This document shows positions 16,606 to 26,956 of a stretch of DNA of 64,000 nucleotides, piece after piece. Numbering within the stretch: position 1 is the stretch's first letter; every line of letters begins with the position of its first letter. A model generated the notes under the pieces. It was not told the DNA's origin and searched no databases. It worked only from the letters and a program-made list of their open reading frames with translations. The DNA comes from Flavobacterium aquiphilum (GTDB taxonomy: Bacteria > Bacteroidota > Bacteroidia > Flavobacteriales > Flavobacteriaceae). Position numbers and translations under genes: made by a program. The DNA lies in contig NZ_CP114288.1 of assembly GCF_027111335.1 (NCBI RefSeq), forward strand, positions 1 to 64,000. Reading direction: 5' to 3'.

Positions 16606-17949
16606 CTAATTTTTTGCCGCTGTAATTGTTCTATAAATCAACAATGCATTCCCATCAGTAAGCATCGAAACAAAATGACAAATATGAAGCAATCTTTCGT
16701 ATAGATTTTCTTTCTCCAAATGATGTTTTTCGGGTAACATTTTCAAGACAAGATTATCATAATTAGACATCTTTCCTTCAAATTTATTATTGAAAGCCGT
16801 TATGAATTTATCCAAAAGCGTTTGTATAATTTGGTAACCAACAAGTTCTTTTTCTACCACTTCCCGGCTTTGATAGATGTTTTTGACACTAATCTTGATT
16901 ATATCATCCATTTGGGCTTTGTACTTGCTTTTATCTGTTAAGGCAAAAGGAAATTTACCTTGCATAATCGCTTCTTCATTGCCAATAAATACTTTTACGG
17001 CATCATTAATCAAACTTCCGATAGCCAGCGCCCTCAGATAGCTGATTCTGTCTTCTTTGGTCTCTAAAGTTTTATATTTCGAAGTATCGATGCTGTCTTT
17101 TACCAATTTGATCAAATACTCCAATGCAAAATCCTCTGATACAAGACCTAAATTAATTCCATCCTCAAAATCAATTATCGTATAGCAAATATCATCGGCA
17201 GCTTCGACAAGATAAGCCAGCGGATGTCTTTCAAATCCAATATCTTCTCCTTTTTTATTAGCGATCATCCCCATATCGGCGGCAACCTCTTGAAAGAAAA
17301 CTTTATCGGTTTGAAAAAAACCATATTTCTTGTCGGCTATATTTTTGGTTGGTTTTTTAGGCAAACTTTCTTTTGGGTATTTCATAAAAGCGCCAAGCGT
17401 AGCATACGAAAGTCGAATCCCGCCCTCAACTCCAGGACGTGAACTATTCAAAACCGAAAATCCATTGGCATTACCTTCAAAATCGACCAAATCCTGCCAT
17501 TCTTTAGGTGACAATAATTCTTTATACTTCAATCCATTTCCTATCGAAAAATACTCACCAATTGCTTTTTCACCCGAATGTCCAAAAGGAGGATTTCCAA
17601 TATCGTGTGCCAAAGACGCAGCAGCTACAATCGCACCGAAATCATTCATCTGGTAGCCATGAACTTCCTGTAAATAAGGATATTTTTCTATTATTTTTTT
17701 TCCAACTAATCGTCCCAAGGAACGCCCAACAACCGAAACTTCAAGACTGTGCGTCAATCGGGTGTGAACAAAATCGGTTTTTGAAAGTGGAATCACCTGT
17801 GTTTTGTCCTGCAAACTTCTAAAAGCCGAGGAGAATATGATTCGGTCATAATCGACTTCGAATCCCAAACGGGTTTCGTCCTGTTCGGTTCTCAATCTTT
17901 TACCTGTATCTCCTTGTCGCTTTAGTGATAATAATTGTTCCCAGTTCAT
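16606..17949 (-). CDS. dgt: Deoxyguanosinetriphosphate triphosphohydrolase (dGTPase)
   Basis: The 447-residue HD-domain protein carries THSLEV (His67), AHDIGNPPFGHSG (His115-Asp116) and a later Asp in EAADDICY, the metal ligands of dGTPases. These release inorganic tripolyphosphate from dGTP and control dNTP pools; some also restrict phage. The N-terminal RLRTEQDETRLGFEVDYDRI matches the Dgt start, so the ATG is secure. It is transcribed alone from a TAnnTTTG box. Confidence 0.92.
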   Translation of the reverse strand: MNWEQLLSLKRQGDTGKRLRTEQDETRLGFEVDYDRIIFSSAFRSLQDKTQVIPLSKTDFVHTRLTHSLEVSVVGRSLGRLVGKKIIEKYPYLQEVHGYQMNDFGAIVAAASLAHDIGNPPFGHSGEKAIGEYFSIGNGLKYKELLSPKEWQDLVDFEGNANGFSVLNSSRPGVEGGIRLSYATLGAFMKYPKESLPKKPTKNIADKKYGFFQTDKVFFQEVAADMGMIANKKGEDIGFERHPLAYLVEAADDICYTIIDFEDGINLGLVSEDFALEYLIKLVKDSIDTSKYKTLETKEDRISYLRALAIGSLINDAVKVFIGNEEAIMQGKFPFALTDKSKYKAQMDDIIKISVKNIYQSREVVEKELVGYQIIQTLLDKFITAFNNKFEGKMSNYDNLVLKMLPEKHHLEKENLYERLLHICHFVSMLTDGNALLIYRTITAAKN

Positions 17950-17993
17950 TGTGATTTATGATTGTAGATTAACGATTTTAGATTTAAAGAAAC

Positions 17994-18001
17994 CAAAAGT
18001 A
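17994..18001 (-). promoter_or_regulatory. -7 box of dgt
   Basis: The minus strand reads TACTTTTG, matching TAnnTTTG, 44 nt before the dgt ATG. Confidence 0.5.
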
Positions 18002-18052
18002 CATTTTATTTTATGATTTTCATCTAACTAAATTACTTCACAAAGCAGTCAA

Positions 18053-18172
18053 TTGTCCGCGTGAGGGATAGAAGCAGGCTACCAAAGTAGCGCGGATAGC
18101 CCGACCGTATCTTGATAAAAGGGCGCGTAATCACACCGTGAATAGCCCTTTTATCAAGATACGGTCACGCCC
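18053..18172. repeat. GC-rich palindromic repeat element
   Basis: Perfect 22-base arms at 18103-18124 and 18145-18166 flank a 20-nt spacer. The preceding GTCCGCGTGAGGGATAGAAG also looks like part of the element. Its GC content is far above the flanks, which marks it as inserted. It lies 9 bp from the 3' end of the Lrp gene and could serve as its terminator. Confidence 0.8.
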
Positions 18173-18175
18173 AAA

Positions 18176-18637
18176 TTATATCGCCAATGCCGTACTGTGT
18201 TTAATTTCGCCCATAACAAAAACACTTTGGGTATTCCCGATATTTTCGATGGTCGAAAGTTTATTCATTACAAAATCCTGATAACTGGACATATCTTCGA
18301 CCAAAATCTTCAACATAAAATCATAATCACCTGCAATGTTGTAGCATTCGATGATTTCGGGAAGTGCAACTATATCTTTAACAAAATTGCTTCCCACATT
18401 TTTCGCGTGTTCCTTCAATCGGACATTGCAAAAAACAGTCATACCGAGATTGAGTTTTTTCTTGTCCAACAGCGCCACATATTTCATAATATACCCCTCA
18501 CGTTCCAGTCTTTTGATGCGTTCATAAACCGGAGTTACCGTAAGAAATAATTTGCTTGCCAGCTCTTTTATGTTAATATTGGAGTCCTCCTGAAGGTGTT
18601 TTAGTATCTCCAAATCGATATTGTCCAGGTTTTCCAT
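18176..18637 (-). CDS. Lrp/AsnC-family transcriptional regulator
   Basis: The 153-residue protein has an N-terminal HTH (NIDLEILKHLQEDSNINIKELA...VYERIKRLEREGYI, residues 5-52) and a C-terminal RAM ligand-binding domain with NIAGDYDFMLKI. Lrp proteins bind amino acids as octamers and control amino-acid metabolism. It is divergent from metE with 155 bp between the starts, so methionine synthesis is a natural candidate target; that is inference. Length is normal. Confidence 0.92.
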   Translation of the reverse strand: MENLDNIDLEILKHLQEDSNINIKELASKLFLTVTPVYERIKRLEREGYIMKYVALLDKKKLNLGMTVFCNVRLKEHAKNVGSNFVKDIVALPEIIECYNIAGDYDFMLKILVEDMSSYQDFVMNKLSTIENIGNTQSVFVMGEIKHSTALAI

Positions 18638-18745
18638 AGTTATTTTTACTGTTAAAGTGTAATTACAAAATCATACACAAAACAAATTATTACAAAAATA
18701 CACAAATACACTTCATTTTACTTAAATAAAAATATTAATCAATAT

Positions 18746-18780
18746 TTATTACTGAATAAAATAATTTTGCCCAGTAATAA
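18746..18780 (+). promoter_or_regulatory. metE promoter with flanking dyad
   Basis: A TAnnTTTG box (TAATTTTG, 18762-18769) lies 23 nt before the metE ATG. It is enclosed by the inverted repeat TTATTACTG (18746-18754) / CAGTAATAA (18772-18780). Such a dyad over the -7 region is what a repressor operator would look like; the divergent Lrp protein is one candidate binder. The alternative is an RNA hairpin at the 5' end. Confidence 0.5.
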
Positions 18781-18792
18781 ATACTGATAAAA

Positions 18793-21111
18793 ATGAAAAC
18801 AAACAATTTAGGTTATCCTAGAATAGGCGACAACAGAGAATTAAAAAAAGCCAATGAACTGTATTGGGCAGGCAAAATTTCGGCAGAAGAATTATTGGCC
18901 GCTGCAGCAACCATCCGAAAACAAAATTGGCAACTACAGGCCGAAAAAGGAATCGATTTAATTCCCTCGAATGATTTCTCCCTTTATGACCAAGTATTGG
19001 ATTTGACCTTGACGCTCGGCGCCATTCCGGAGCGTTACCAAGAATTTGCAAAAACCAACAATTCCCTTGATTTGTATTTTGCGATGGCGAGAGGTGCGCA
19101 AAAAAATGGTCAGGATGTTGTTGCAATGGAAATGACGAAATGGTTTGACACCAATTACCATTACATCGTTCCCGAATTCACTAAAAACCAAAAGTTCGAA
19201 TTGTTTTCGACCAAAATAATTGCTGAATTTATTGAGTCCAAAAAATTGGGAATCACAACAAAGCCAGTGTTAATTGGACCTGTTTCTTATTTATTATTGG
19301 GAAAAGAAAAAGAAAGCGGTTTTCACCGAATTGATCTTATCGAAGAATTACTTCCTGTTTATTTCGAAATTCTAAACACATTACAAACCGAAGGTGCAGA
19401 ATGGATTCAACTGGACGAACCATTTTTGGCATTGAATTTAACCGACAAAGAACGGAATGCGATTATCTATGTTTACAACGAAATCAATAAAAAATTCCCC
19501 TCTCTAAAAATAATGCTGACCAATTATTTTGACTGTTTCGGAGAGAATTTGGAAACCGCTTTGGCTTTACCTGTCCATACCTTACATTTGGATCTGGTGC
19601 GTTGTCCCTCCCAATTGGATGATATTTTGGAATCGGGAAAATTGGACGCAAACGTAAACCTTTCCCTTGGTGTTGTTGACGGAAGGAACATCTGGAAAAA
19701 TGATTTCAAAAATTCATTGGACTTGATCCAAAAAGCCACCGATGCCCTAGGCAAAGACCGAATCCTGATCGCCCCATCCTGTTCGCTTATTCACAGTCCG
19801 TGCGATTTGGATTTAGAAACCAATGACGACACATTGACACCCGAAATCAAACAATGGCTGGCTTTCGCCAAACAAAAAATCGAGGAAGTAAGTCTTTTAA
19901 AATCGTTTGCTTCTAAAGAACAAGATGCAGAAACTTCGTTACATTTCATTGAAAATACTGTAGCCAATGAAAACAGAAAAACTTCAAAACTAATACATAA
20001 TGAAGCTGTTAAACACAGAGTGGCAAACATTGCAAAAAGTGACGACCAAAGACAAAATACTTTTGCCATTCGAAGAAAAAAACAAATTGAAGCTTTACAA
20101 CTTCCTTTGTTTCCTACCACAACCATAGGCTCTTTTCCGCAAACTACAGAAGTAAGAAGCTGGAGAGCCAAATTCAAAAAAGGGGAACTGACTCAGCAAC
20201 AATACGATGATTTGCTTCAAAAAGAAACTGAGGAAACGATTCGTTTTCAGGAAGAAACCGGAATCGATGTTTTGGTTCACGGAGAATTCGAACGCAACGA
20301 TATGGTGGAATATTTTGGCGAACAATTGGACGGATTTACCTTTACCAAAAACGGCTGGGTGCAGAGTTACGGAAGCCGCTGCGTGAAACCTCCCGTAATT
20401 TATGGCGATGTTTCCCGTCCCAATCCGATGACGGTAAAATGGACTCAATTTGCGCAATCATTAACCCCAAAATGGGTAAAAGGAATGCTAACCGGACCTG
20501 TAACCATCCTGCAATGGTCATTTGTCCGTAATGACCAATCACGTTCCGAAACCTGCACCCAAATTGCTTTGGCCATTCGCGATGAAGTGGTCGATTTAGA
20601 AAAAGCGGGAATCAAAATTATTCAAATTGATGAACCAGCCATTCGCGAAGGATTGCCGTTGCGTAAAGAAGAATGGGCAAATTATTTGGACTGGGCCATA
20701 AAAGCCTTCCGAATTTCGGCCAGTGGCGTAAAAGACGACACCCAAATTCATACCCACATGTGCTACAGCGAATTCAACGACATCATACAAAATATTGCCG
20801 ATATGGATGCCGATGTAATCACCATTGAATGTTCGCGCTCGCAAATGGAGTTACTGGATGTCTTTGCCGATTTTAAATACCCGAACGAAATTGGACCTGG
20901 AGTTTACGATATTCACTCTCCAAGAGTTCCTTCTCGCAACGAAATGGTGCAATTATTGGAAAAAGCTTCGGCTGTTGTTCCTGTTGACCAACTTTGGGTA
21001 AATCCCGATTGCGGACTAAAAACGAGACATTGGGAAGAAACCAAAAAAGCGCTAACCGAAATGGTTGCTGCTGCAAAAGAAATGAGAGTTGCAGTTGAAA
21101 ACATCGTATAG
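18793..21111 (+). CDS. metE: Cobalamin-independent methionine synthase
   Basis: The 772-residue protein transfers the methyl group of 5-methyltetrahydropteroyltri-glutamate to homocysteine, the last step of methionine synthesis. The start MKTNNLGYPRIG is characteristic. The C-terminal catalytic barrel has the zinc ligands His655 and Cys657 (HMC), Glu679 (ITIECS) and the Cys of NPDCGLKTR near 740. Both barrels are present and length matches the family. It is a single gene ended by a terminator. Regulation may involve the divergent Lrp gene. Confidence 0.97.
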   Translation: MKTNNLGYPRIGDNRELKKANELYWAGKISAEELLAAAATIRKQNWQLQAEKGIDLIPSNDFSLYDQVLDLTLTLGAIPERYQEFAKTNNSLDLYFAMARGAQKNGQDVVAMEMTKWFDTNYHYIVPEFTKNQKFELFSTKIIAEFIESKKLGITTKPVLIGPVSYLLLGKEKESGFHRIDLIEELLPVYFEILNTLQTEGAEWIQLDEPFLALNLTDKERNAIIYVYNEINKKFPSLKIMLTNYFDCFGENLETALALPVHTLHLDLVRCPSQLDDILESGKLDANVNLSLGVVDGRNIWKNDFKNSLDLIQKATDALGKDRILIAPSCSLIHSPCDLDLETNDDTLTPEIKQWLAFAKQKIEEVSLLKSFASKEQDAETSLHFIENTVANENRKTSKLIHNEAVKHRVANIAKSDDQRQNTFAIRRKKQIEALQLPLFPTTTIGSFPQTTEVRSWRAKFKKGELTQQQYDDLLQKETEETIRFQEETGIDVLVHGEFERNDMVEYFGEQLDGFTFTKNGWVQSYGSRCVKPPVIYGDVSRPNPMTVKWTQFAQSLTPKWVKGMLTGPVTILQWSFVRNDQSRSETCTQIALAIRDEVVDLEKAGIKIIQIDEPAIREGLPLRKEEWANYLDWAIKAFRISASGVKDDTQIHTHMCYSEFNDIIQNIADMDADVITIECSRSQMELLDVFADFKYPNEIGPGVYDIHSPRVPSRNEMVQLLEKASAVVPVDQLWVNPDCGLKTRHWEETKKALTEMVAAAKEMRVAVENIV

Positions 21112-21131
21112 CACTAATAATTCATAACTAA

Positions 21132-21167
21132 AAAACCCTAACGAATCTAATGATTTATTAGGGTTTT
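21132..21167 (+). terminator. Terminator after metE
   Basis: AAAACCCTAA and TTAGGGTTTT pair as a 10-bp stem followed by a short T-rich stretch; the A-run on the left makes it potentially bidirectional, serving nrdA on the other strand too. Confidence 0.8.
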
Positions 21168-21238
21168 ATTCTTATAAGCAGCTACCATTTACGATAGTTG
21201 CTTCTCTATACACTATTTTCTTTAATCTATTTCCTAAA

Positions 21239-23620
21239 TTAAGATCCACACATTTCACAATCTTCAGGATCCGCAGCTTGTGCTTTAAGCAACATCGCTT
21301 TGAAATCATCAACATCTATTGATTCTGTAGCGACAACCTCTTTTTGTTTCTTATCATTATTCAATGTAAACTTAATCGCATCAACAGCTGCTTTGGTTCT
21401 TAAATAGTACATTCCTGTTTTCAAACCAGATTGCCAAGCGTAAAAGTGCATTGACGTCAGTTTCGCATAATTCGCATCCTGCATGAACAAGTTCAACGAT
21501 TGCGACTGATCCACGAAGTATCCTCTTTGGCGAGACATATCGATAATATCTTTCATAGACATTTCCCAAACGGTTTTATACAATTCTTTCAGGTCTTGAG
21601 GAATTCCATCAATATTTTGTACCGATCCATTGTGACGCATGATTTCTTGTTTCAAATCGTCATTCCACAATCCTAATTTCACTAAATCATTCAACAAGTG
21701 TTTGTTTACCACAATAAATTCACCAGACAATACACGTCTTGTATAAATATTAGAAGTATATGGTTCGAATGCTTCGTTATTTCCTAAAATTTGTGAAGTT
21801 GAAGCTGTTGGCATTGGCGCAACTAATAATGAGTTACGAACACCGTTTGCCATCACTTCTTTTCTAAGTGAAGCCCAATCCCATCTTCCTGACAATTCTT
21901 CGTCTTTTAACCCCCACAAATTGTGCTGGAATTCTCCATTTGACATTGGAGATCCTTGGAAAGTAGAATAAGGTCCTTCTTCTTTTGCCATTTCCATAGA
22001 GGCTGTACAGGCAGCGAAGTAAAGTGTTTCGAATATTTCTTGGTTCAACTTTTTAGCTTCGTCACTTGTAAAAGGCATGCGCAACATGATAAAAGCATCA
22101 GCAAGCCCTTGTACTCCAAGACCAACCGGTCTGTGACGCATATTAGAATTCTCGGCTTCTTGTACAGGATAGTAATTTCTATCGATTACTCTGTTCAAGT
22201 TACGGGTCACACGCTTTGTAACATCATATAACAATTGGTGATTGAAAGCCCCGTTCTCAACAAACATTGGCAAAGAAATTGAAGCCAAATTACAAACTGC
22301 CACCTCATCACTTGAAGTATATTCCATAATCTCAGTACACAAATTCGAAGAACGGATAGTACCTAGATTTTTTTGATTTGATTTTCTGTTGGCTGCATCT
22401 TTGTACAGCATATAAGGAGTTCCAGTCTCAATTTGTGACTCAAGAATTTTCTCCCATAATTCACGTGCTTTGATGGTTTTTCTACCTTTTCCTCTGAATT
22501 CGTAATCAGTATATAAAGCCTCGAATTCTTCGCCATACACATCATACAAACCTGGACATTCGTTTGGACACATCAAAGTCCAAGTAGAATCCTCCTGTAC
22601 ACGTTTCATGAACAAATCCGAAGTCCACATTGCGAAGAATAAATCTCTGGCACGCATTTCTTCTTTACCCGTATTCTTTTTCAAGTCAAGGAATTCAAAA
22701 ATATCGGCATGCCAAGTTTCGATATAGATCGCAAAACTTCCTTTACGTTTTCCTCCACCTTGATCTACATAACGGGCAGTATCATTGAACACTCTCAACA
22801 TAGGAACAATTCCGTTTGAAGTACCGTTTGTACCACGAATGTAAGAACCTGTTGCTCGAACATTATGGATAGAAAGTCCAACTCCTCCAGCTGATTGCGA
22901 AATTTTTGCTGTTTGCTTTAAAGTATCGTAAATACCGTCAATACTATCATCTTGCATTGCCAAAAGGAAACAAGAAGACATTTGAGGTTTTGGAGTCCCG
23001 GCATTAAACAAAGTTGGCGTCGCATGGGTAAAGTATTTTTTAGACATTAAGTCGTAAGTCTCCATCACCGATTTCAAATCGTCAAGATGGATTCCTACAG
23101 CAACACGCATCAACATATGTTGCGGACGCTCAACGATTTTTCCGTTTATTTTCAATAAATACGAACGTTCCAATGTTTTGAAACCAAAATAATCGTAGTT
23201 AAAATCTCTTGTGTAAATAATATGCGAATCCAAAAATTCGGCATTATCCATAATCACTTTGTGTACTTCAGGAGACAACAAAGGTGATTCCATACCAGTC
23301 CTTGGGTTGATATAATGAAACATTTCATTCATCGTTTCCGAGAATGATTTTTTCGTATTTGAATGTAGATTTGATATCGCAATACGAGCAGCCAATTGTG
23401 CATAATCGGGATGAGCAATAGTCATTGACGCAGCAGTTTCAGCGGCAAGGTTGTCAAGTTCGGATGTAGAAACCCCATCATACAAGCCTTCAATAACACG
23501 CATAGCAACTTTAACCGGATCTACCAATTCGTTCAAGCCGTAACATAACTTTTTGATTCTCTCTGTAATTTTGTCAAACATTACAGGCTCTTTGTGGCCA
23601 TCTCTTTTTACTACATACAT
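21239..23620 (-). CDS. nrdA: Class I ribonucleoside-diphosphate reductase, alpha subunit
   Basis: The 793-residue protein begins with an ATP-cone domain ([18 protein letters not shown]), which senses dATP/ATP, then the ten-stranded catalytic barrel with SSCFLL, NLCTEI and the [13 protein letters not shown] loop. It ends CEMCGS, the redox-active Cys pair that regenerates the active-site disulfide. It makes deoxyribonucleotides with NrdB. nrdB is upstream on the same strand with a 285-bp gap that shows no gene, so separate promoters are possible. Confidence 0.95.
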   Translation of the reverse strand: MYVVKRDGHKEPVMFDKITERIKKLCYGLNELVDPVKVAMRVIEGLYDGVSTSELDNLAAETAASMTIAHPDYAQLAARIAISNLHSNTKKSFSETMNEMFHYINPRTGMESPLLSPEVHKVIMDNAEFLDSHIIYTRDFNYDYFGFKTLERSYLLKINGKIVERPQHMLMRVAVGIHLDDLKSVMETYDLMSKKYFTHATPTLFNAGTPKPQMSSCFLLAMQDDSIDGIYDTLKQTAKISQSAGGVGLSIHNVRATGSYIRGTNGTSNGIVPMLRVFNDTARYVDQGGGKRKGSFAIYIETWHADIFEFLDLKKNTGKEEMRARDLFFAMWTSDLFMKRVQEDSTWTLMCPNECPGLYDVYGEEFEALYTDYEFRGKGRKTIKARELWEKILESQIETGTPYMLYKDAANRKSNQKNLGTIRSSNLCTEIMEYTSSDEVAVCNLASISLPMFVENGAFNHQLLYDVTKRVTRNLNRVIDRNYYPVQEAENSNMRHRPVGLGVQGLADAFIMLRMPFTSDEAKKLNQEIFETLYFAACTASMEMAKEEGPYSTFQGSPMSNGEFQHNLWGLKDEELSGRWDWASLRKEVMANGVRNSLLVAPMPTASTSQILGNNEAFEPYTSNIYTRRVLSGEFIVVNKHLLNDLVKLGLWNDDLKQEIMRHNGSVQNIDGIPQDLKELYKTVWEMSMKDIIDMSRQRGYFVDQSQSLNLFMQDANYAKLTSMHFYAWQSGLKTGMYYLRTKAAVDAIKFTLNNDKKQKEVVATESIDVDDFKAMLLKAQAADPEDCEMCGS

Positions 23621-23905
23621 ACTTTTGTCCTTTTAAATTTAATGAATTGCGATTTACGAACAGTAGGAATCCGTAATTCATTTTTTTACTCGCGGTCAAT
23701 CCATAATCCACTTCGATACTTTGTTTCATCGCATAACTGAAATGAAACAAAACATCGTCATTTGGCCTTAAATCAGGTAGAATTAACCTAGTTTTTTTTT
23801 GATTTGGGGGAAACCTTAAAAAACTATTTAATCAATTGTAATTATTCTTATTTTTCTGTGTTATCAAATATCTATAGGGAAATATTTGAAAATCAAAACT
23901 ACTTT

Positions 23906-24886
23906 CTAAAAATCAGCGTCGAAGCTGATTTTTTGTGAATCACCACTTTCAGTAACTTTAACTCCTGATTTTTGATATTCGGCTACTTTTTTCTCAAAGA
24001 AATTAGTTTTCCCTTGAAGTGAAATCATATCCATAAAATCAAACGGATTGGAAACATTGTATTCTCTGCTGCATCCTAATTCCACCAATAATCTATCGGC
24101 AACAAATTCTAAGTATTGAGTCATTAAACCTGCATTCATACCAATCAAACTTACAGGAAGTGATTCGGTAATGAATTCTCTTTCGATATCCAAAGCATCA
24201 ACGATAATGCTTCTTATTCTTTCTTTTGGCACTTTATTTACCAAATGGTGGTTATGTAAATGTACTGCAAAATCGCAGTGAACACCTTCATCTCTAGAAA
24301 TCAACTCATTGGAGAAAGTCAAACCTGGCATTAACCCACGTTTTTTCAACCAATAAATAGAACAGAATGCACCTGAGAAGAAAATACCTTCTACCGCTGC
24401 AAAAGCAATAAGTCTTTCGGCAAAAGAATCGGATTCAATCCATCTCAAAGCCCAGTCTGCTTTTTTTCTGATTGCTGGAAAAACATCCAGCGCATTGAAT
24501 AAATCTGATTTTTCAGTTTCGTCTTTTACATACGTATCAATCAAAAGCGAATAAGTCTCACTATGGATATTTTCCATCATAATTTGGAAACCGTAGAAAA
24601 ATTTAGCTTCAGGGTATTGAACCTCGTTTACAAAATTCTCGGCAAGATTTTCATTTACAATTCCATCAGAAGCTGCAAAAAATGCAAGAATGTGTTTTAT
24701 AAAATAACGCTCATCTTCATTTAACTTATTATTCCAGTCATTTAAATCTTGGGACAAGTCAATTTCCTCAGCAGTCCAAAAACTAGCTTCCATCATTTTA
24801 TATCTCTCCCAAATGTCATGATGTTTAATTGGGAAAATCACGAAACGATTCTTGTTTTCTTGTAAAATAGGTTCTATTTGAGACAT
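23906..24886 (-). CDS. nrdB: Class I ribonucleoside-diphosphate reductase, beta subunit
   Basis: The 326-residue ferritin-like protein supplies the radical for NrdA. Expected iron ligands are visible: Asp in EEIDLSQD, Glu in GIVNENL, the His of NIHSE, and later [10 protein letters not shown] with Glu and His. The radical Tyr is likely the one in HSETYSLLI. All residues of a standard diferric-tyrosyl class Ia protein appear present, so this is not one of the Tyr-less variants. It is upstream of nrdA on the same strand. Confidence 0.93.
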   Translation of the reverse strand: MSQIEPILQENKNRFVIFPIKHHDIWERYKMMEASFWTAEEIDLSQDLNDWNNKLNEDERYFIKHILAFFAASDGIVNENLAENFVNEVQYPEAKFFYGFQIMMENIHSETYSLLIDTYVKDETEKSDLFNALDVFPAIRKKADWALRWIESDSFAERLIAFAAVEGIFFSGAFCSIYWLKKRGLMPGLTFSNELISRDEGVHCDFAVHLHNHHLVNKVPKERIRSIIVDALDIEREFITESLPVSLIGMNAGLMTQYLEFVADRLLVELGCSREYNVSNPFDFMDMISLQGKTNFFEKKVAEYQKSGVKVTESGDSQKISFDADF

Positions 24887-25148
24887 TTGGCTTTATTTAT
24901 TTATTTTGATTTTATACTTAAAATGTATCCTAAAAGTGAATTACAAAGATTATGAATTAATGCGGTTATTAAAAGTCAAACTTATTCACAATACCCCTTA
25001 GTTTTTAACAACGAATCAAAATCAGGAACGCTTTTCATAAAAAAATTATCTTGCTGATTTTCAGAAATTTAATTCTATTAAATTTCTTTAAACTCCCATA
25101 AAACAAAGGATTTTTAAAAATTAAGAAAAGTGTTTTTTTTACGCTTTT

Positions 25149-25721
25149 TTACAAACCGTTTTTTAAGTCTTCGGCTACTTTTTCAAGTTCCATATACCAA
25201 TCTTCACCAAAGCGGCGAACAAGGGCTTCCTTAACAAATTTATACACGGGAACTTCGAGTTCTTGCCCTAAAGAACAGGCGGCATCACAAATATCCCATT
25301 TGTCATAATTGACAGCTGCAAACTCCGTAAAATCTTTAACTCGTATTGGATACAAATGGCAGGAAACAGGTTTTTTCCAATCTACTATACCTTGATTATA
25401 GGCTTGCTCTATTCCACAAAGTGCGGTTTTCCCGTCAAAAATGACGTAAGCACAATCTTTGTTGTCAATTAGAGGTGTTTCAAGATCTCCATCGATTCCT
25501 GTTACCCAAGTTCCCTGAGCTTCGATAGCTTCGATCCCCTCTTTTCTCAAAAATGGTTTTACTTTCGGATATATTTCCTCCAATATTTTTGTTTCTGCCA
25601 AACTCAATGGTGCTCCCGCATCGCCATCGACACAACAAGCTCCTTTGCAGGCTGACAAATTACAGACAAATTCTTTTTCGAGTATATCCTCTGAGACTAT
25701 GGTTTTTCCTAATTGAAACAT
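25149..25721 (-). CDS. DUF3109 cysteine-rich protein
   Basis: From the ATG at 25721 the protein (190 residues, [18 protein letters not shown]) has [11 protein letters not shown] near the N-terminus and further Cys in [20 protein letters not shown] and CDAACSLG. This Cys pattern resembles the YkgJ/zinc-or-iron-chelating cluster families; DUF3109 has no assigned function. An in-frame ATG 21 nt upstream would place the TAnnTTTG box inside the gene, so I prefer the downstream start. Confidence 0.8.
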   Translation of the reverse strand: MFQLGKTIVSEDILEKEFVCNLSACKGACCVDGDAGAPLSLAETKILEEIYPKVKPFLRKEGIEAIEAQGTWVTGIDGDLETPLIDNKDCAYVIFDGKTALCGIEQAYNQGIVDWKKPVSCHLYPIRVKDFTEFAAVNYDKWDICDAACSLGQELEVPVYKFVKEALVRRFGEDWYMELEKVAEDLKNGL

Positions 25722-25725
25722 TTTG

Positions 25726-25733
25726 CAAAGGTA
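25726..25733 (-). promoter_or_regulatory. -7 box almost touching the DUF3109 start
   Basis: The minus strand reads TACCTTTG and only four bases separate it from the ATG at 25721. Transcription starting a few bases downstream would give a leaderless message. Confidence 0.55.
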
Positions 25734-26048
25734 ACCAAACATTCAAGAAATAAAAAAAAGTCCTAAACATAAGTCTCAAAAACGGGATAATTAACACTTT
25801 GCAACTATTTTACTTACACAAATTTGTCGTTCCAATATGACTCTAATAATTTTCCTCTTCATTTTTCTTTCATCCTATATTTCTAATCTTTACAAATTTA
25901 CCATTTGATTTTCAATAATTTAAACACATTAACTTTTGATTGACCTATTTTACAATGTTACAAATCAAACAAACTATATTGATTTTTGATAGAAATATAA
26001 AATAAGCGTATTTTTGCAAACTGATTTATTCATCCAAAACAAACACCT
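25734..26048. other. AT-rich gene-free stretch with a marC promoter
   Basis: No reading frame or repeat is seen. The only signal is TATTTTTG at 26009-26016 with TTTG at 25985-25988, 20 bp upstream, matching the Bacteroidota -33/-7 arrangement. It lies 32 nt before the MarC ATG. Confidence 0.6.
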
Positions 26049-26627
26049 ATGACAGATTTTAATTTAAAAGAAATAATAACGGTAGGAATGGTACTTTTTG
26101 CAGTCATTGACATCGTTGGATCTATCCCTATTATAGTAGGACTAAGGGCCAAACATGGACATATCGAATCTGAAAAAGCGGCTTTGGTAGCCGGATTAAT
26201 CATGATATTATTTTTATTTATAGGTGAAGAATTTTTAAGCCTAATCGGAATTGATGTACACTCCTTTGCGGTGGCGGGTTCTTTTGTATTGTTCTTCCTA
26301 GCCTTGGAAATGATTTTGGGTATCCGTATTTATCGGGACGAAGAAGCGAGTTCTGCTTCAATTGTACCACTTGCCTTCCCTTTGATTGCCGGGGCAGGAA
26401 CAATGACCACTCTACTTTCGCTGCGTTCCCAGTTTCACACCTTGAATATTGTCCTTGCCATTATTCTAAATATCGTATTGGTCTATATTGTACTGAAATC
26501 ATCAGGAAAAATCGAGAAAATGCTAGGACAAAACGGACTTGGAGTAATTCGTAAGACTTTTGGTGTTGTCCTTTTGGCAATAGCTGTTAAATTATTTGCC
26601 GCTAATGTTAAAGGTTTGTTTGTCTAA
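26049..26627 (+). CDS. MarC-family integral membrane protein
   Basis: The 192-residue protein has six hydrophobic segments and the family pattern VIDIVGSIPIIVGL near the N-terminus and PLAFPLIAGAGTMTTLLSL in the middle. MarC proteins are inner-membrane proteins of unknown transport activity; the old link to multiple antibiotic resistance is not supported. It has a clear promoter and is followed, on the same strand, by a small membrane protein and a flavoprotein. Confidence 0.9.
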   Translation: MTDFNLKEIITVGMVLFAVIDIVGSIPIIVGLRAKHGHIESEKAALVAGLIMILFLFIGEEFLSLIGIDVHSFAVAGSFVLFFLALEMILGIRIYRDEEASSASIVPLAFPLIAGAGTMTTLLSLRSQFHTLNIVLAIILNIVLVYIVLKSSGKIEKMLGQNGLGVIRKTFGVVLLAIAVKLFAANVKGLFV

Positions 26628-26750
26628 AGAAAAAAATTATAATTTTACCCCCTAAATATTTATGTGTTAAAGATTACGGCTCTTTTTCAGCCATTTTAAT
26701 TTCAAAATTTGACTCTAAAAATCTTTAACATTTTAATAAAAATTAAACCT

Positions 26751-26954
26751 ATGAAAATTTTCACTAACATTTTAGTGTTTTTAGCAGTTGCGCTTCTTAT
26801 TTTCAACATTACCTTAATTGATTTTCAAAATCCATTCAAAGGAGACAGTATGATAGCGTCTGTTGGTGTAGTCGCTTCATTTTGCGCAGTATTAATTCTT
26901 CTAATTTTTAGAATGTCTAAAAAGATAGTTGAAAAAATGAATGACAAAGCATAA
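26751..26954 (+). CDS. Small two-helix membrane protein
   Basis: From ATG 26751 this encodes 67 residues with two hydrophobic helices (about 5-22 and 32-55) and a basic C-terminus (RMSKKIVEKMNDKA). A longer frame beginning TTG at 26709 adds a non-hydrophobic leader and is less likely. Family not recognised. Its stop is 2 bp before the GTG of the flavoprotein gene, so the two are probably translated together. Confidence 0.6.
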   Translation: MKIFTNILVFLAVALLIFNITLIDFQNPFKGDSMIASVGVVASFCAVLILLIFRMSKKIVEKMNDKA

Positions 26955-26956
26955 CT

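Noticed and set aside
23621..23905. NrdR boxes or a riboswitch between nrdB and nrdA
   Set aside because: No paired NrdR-like palindromes and no convincing conserved fold were found by eye; the stretch is just AT-rich.
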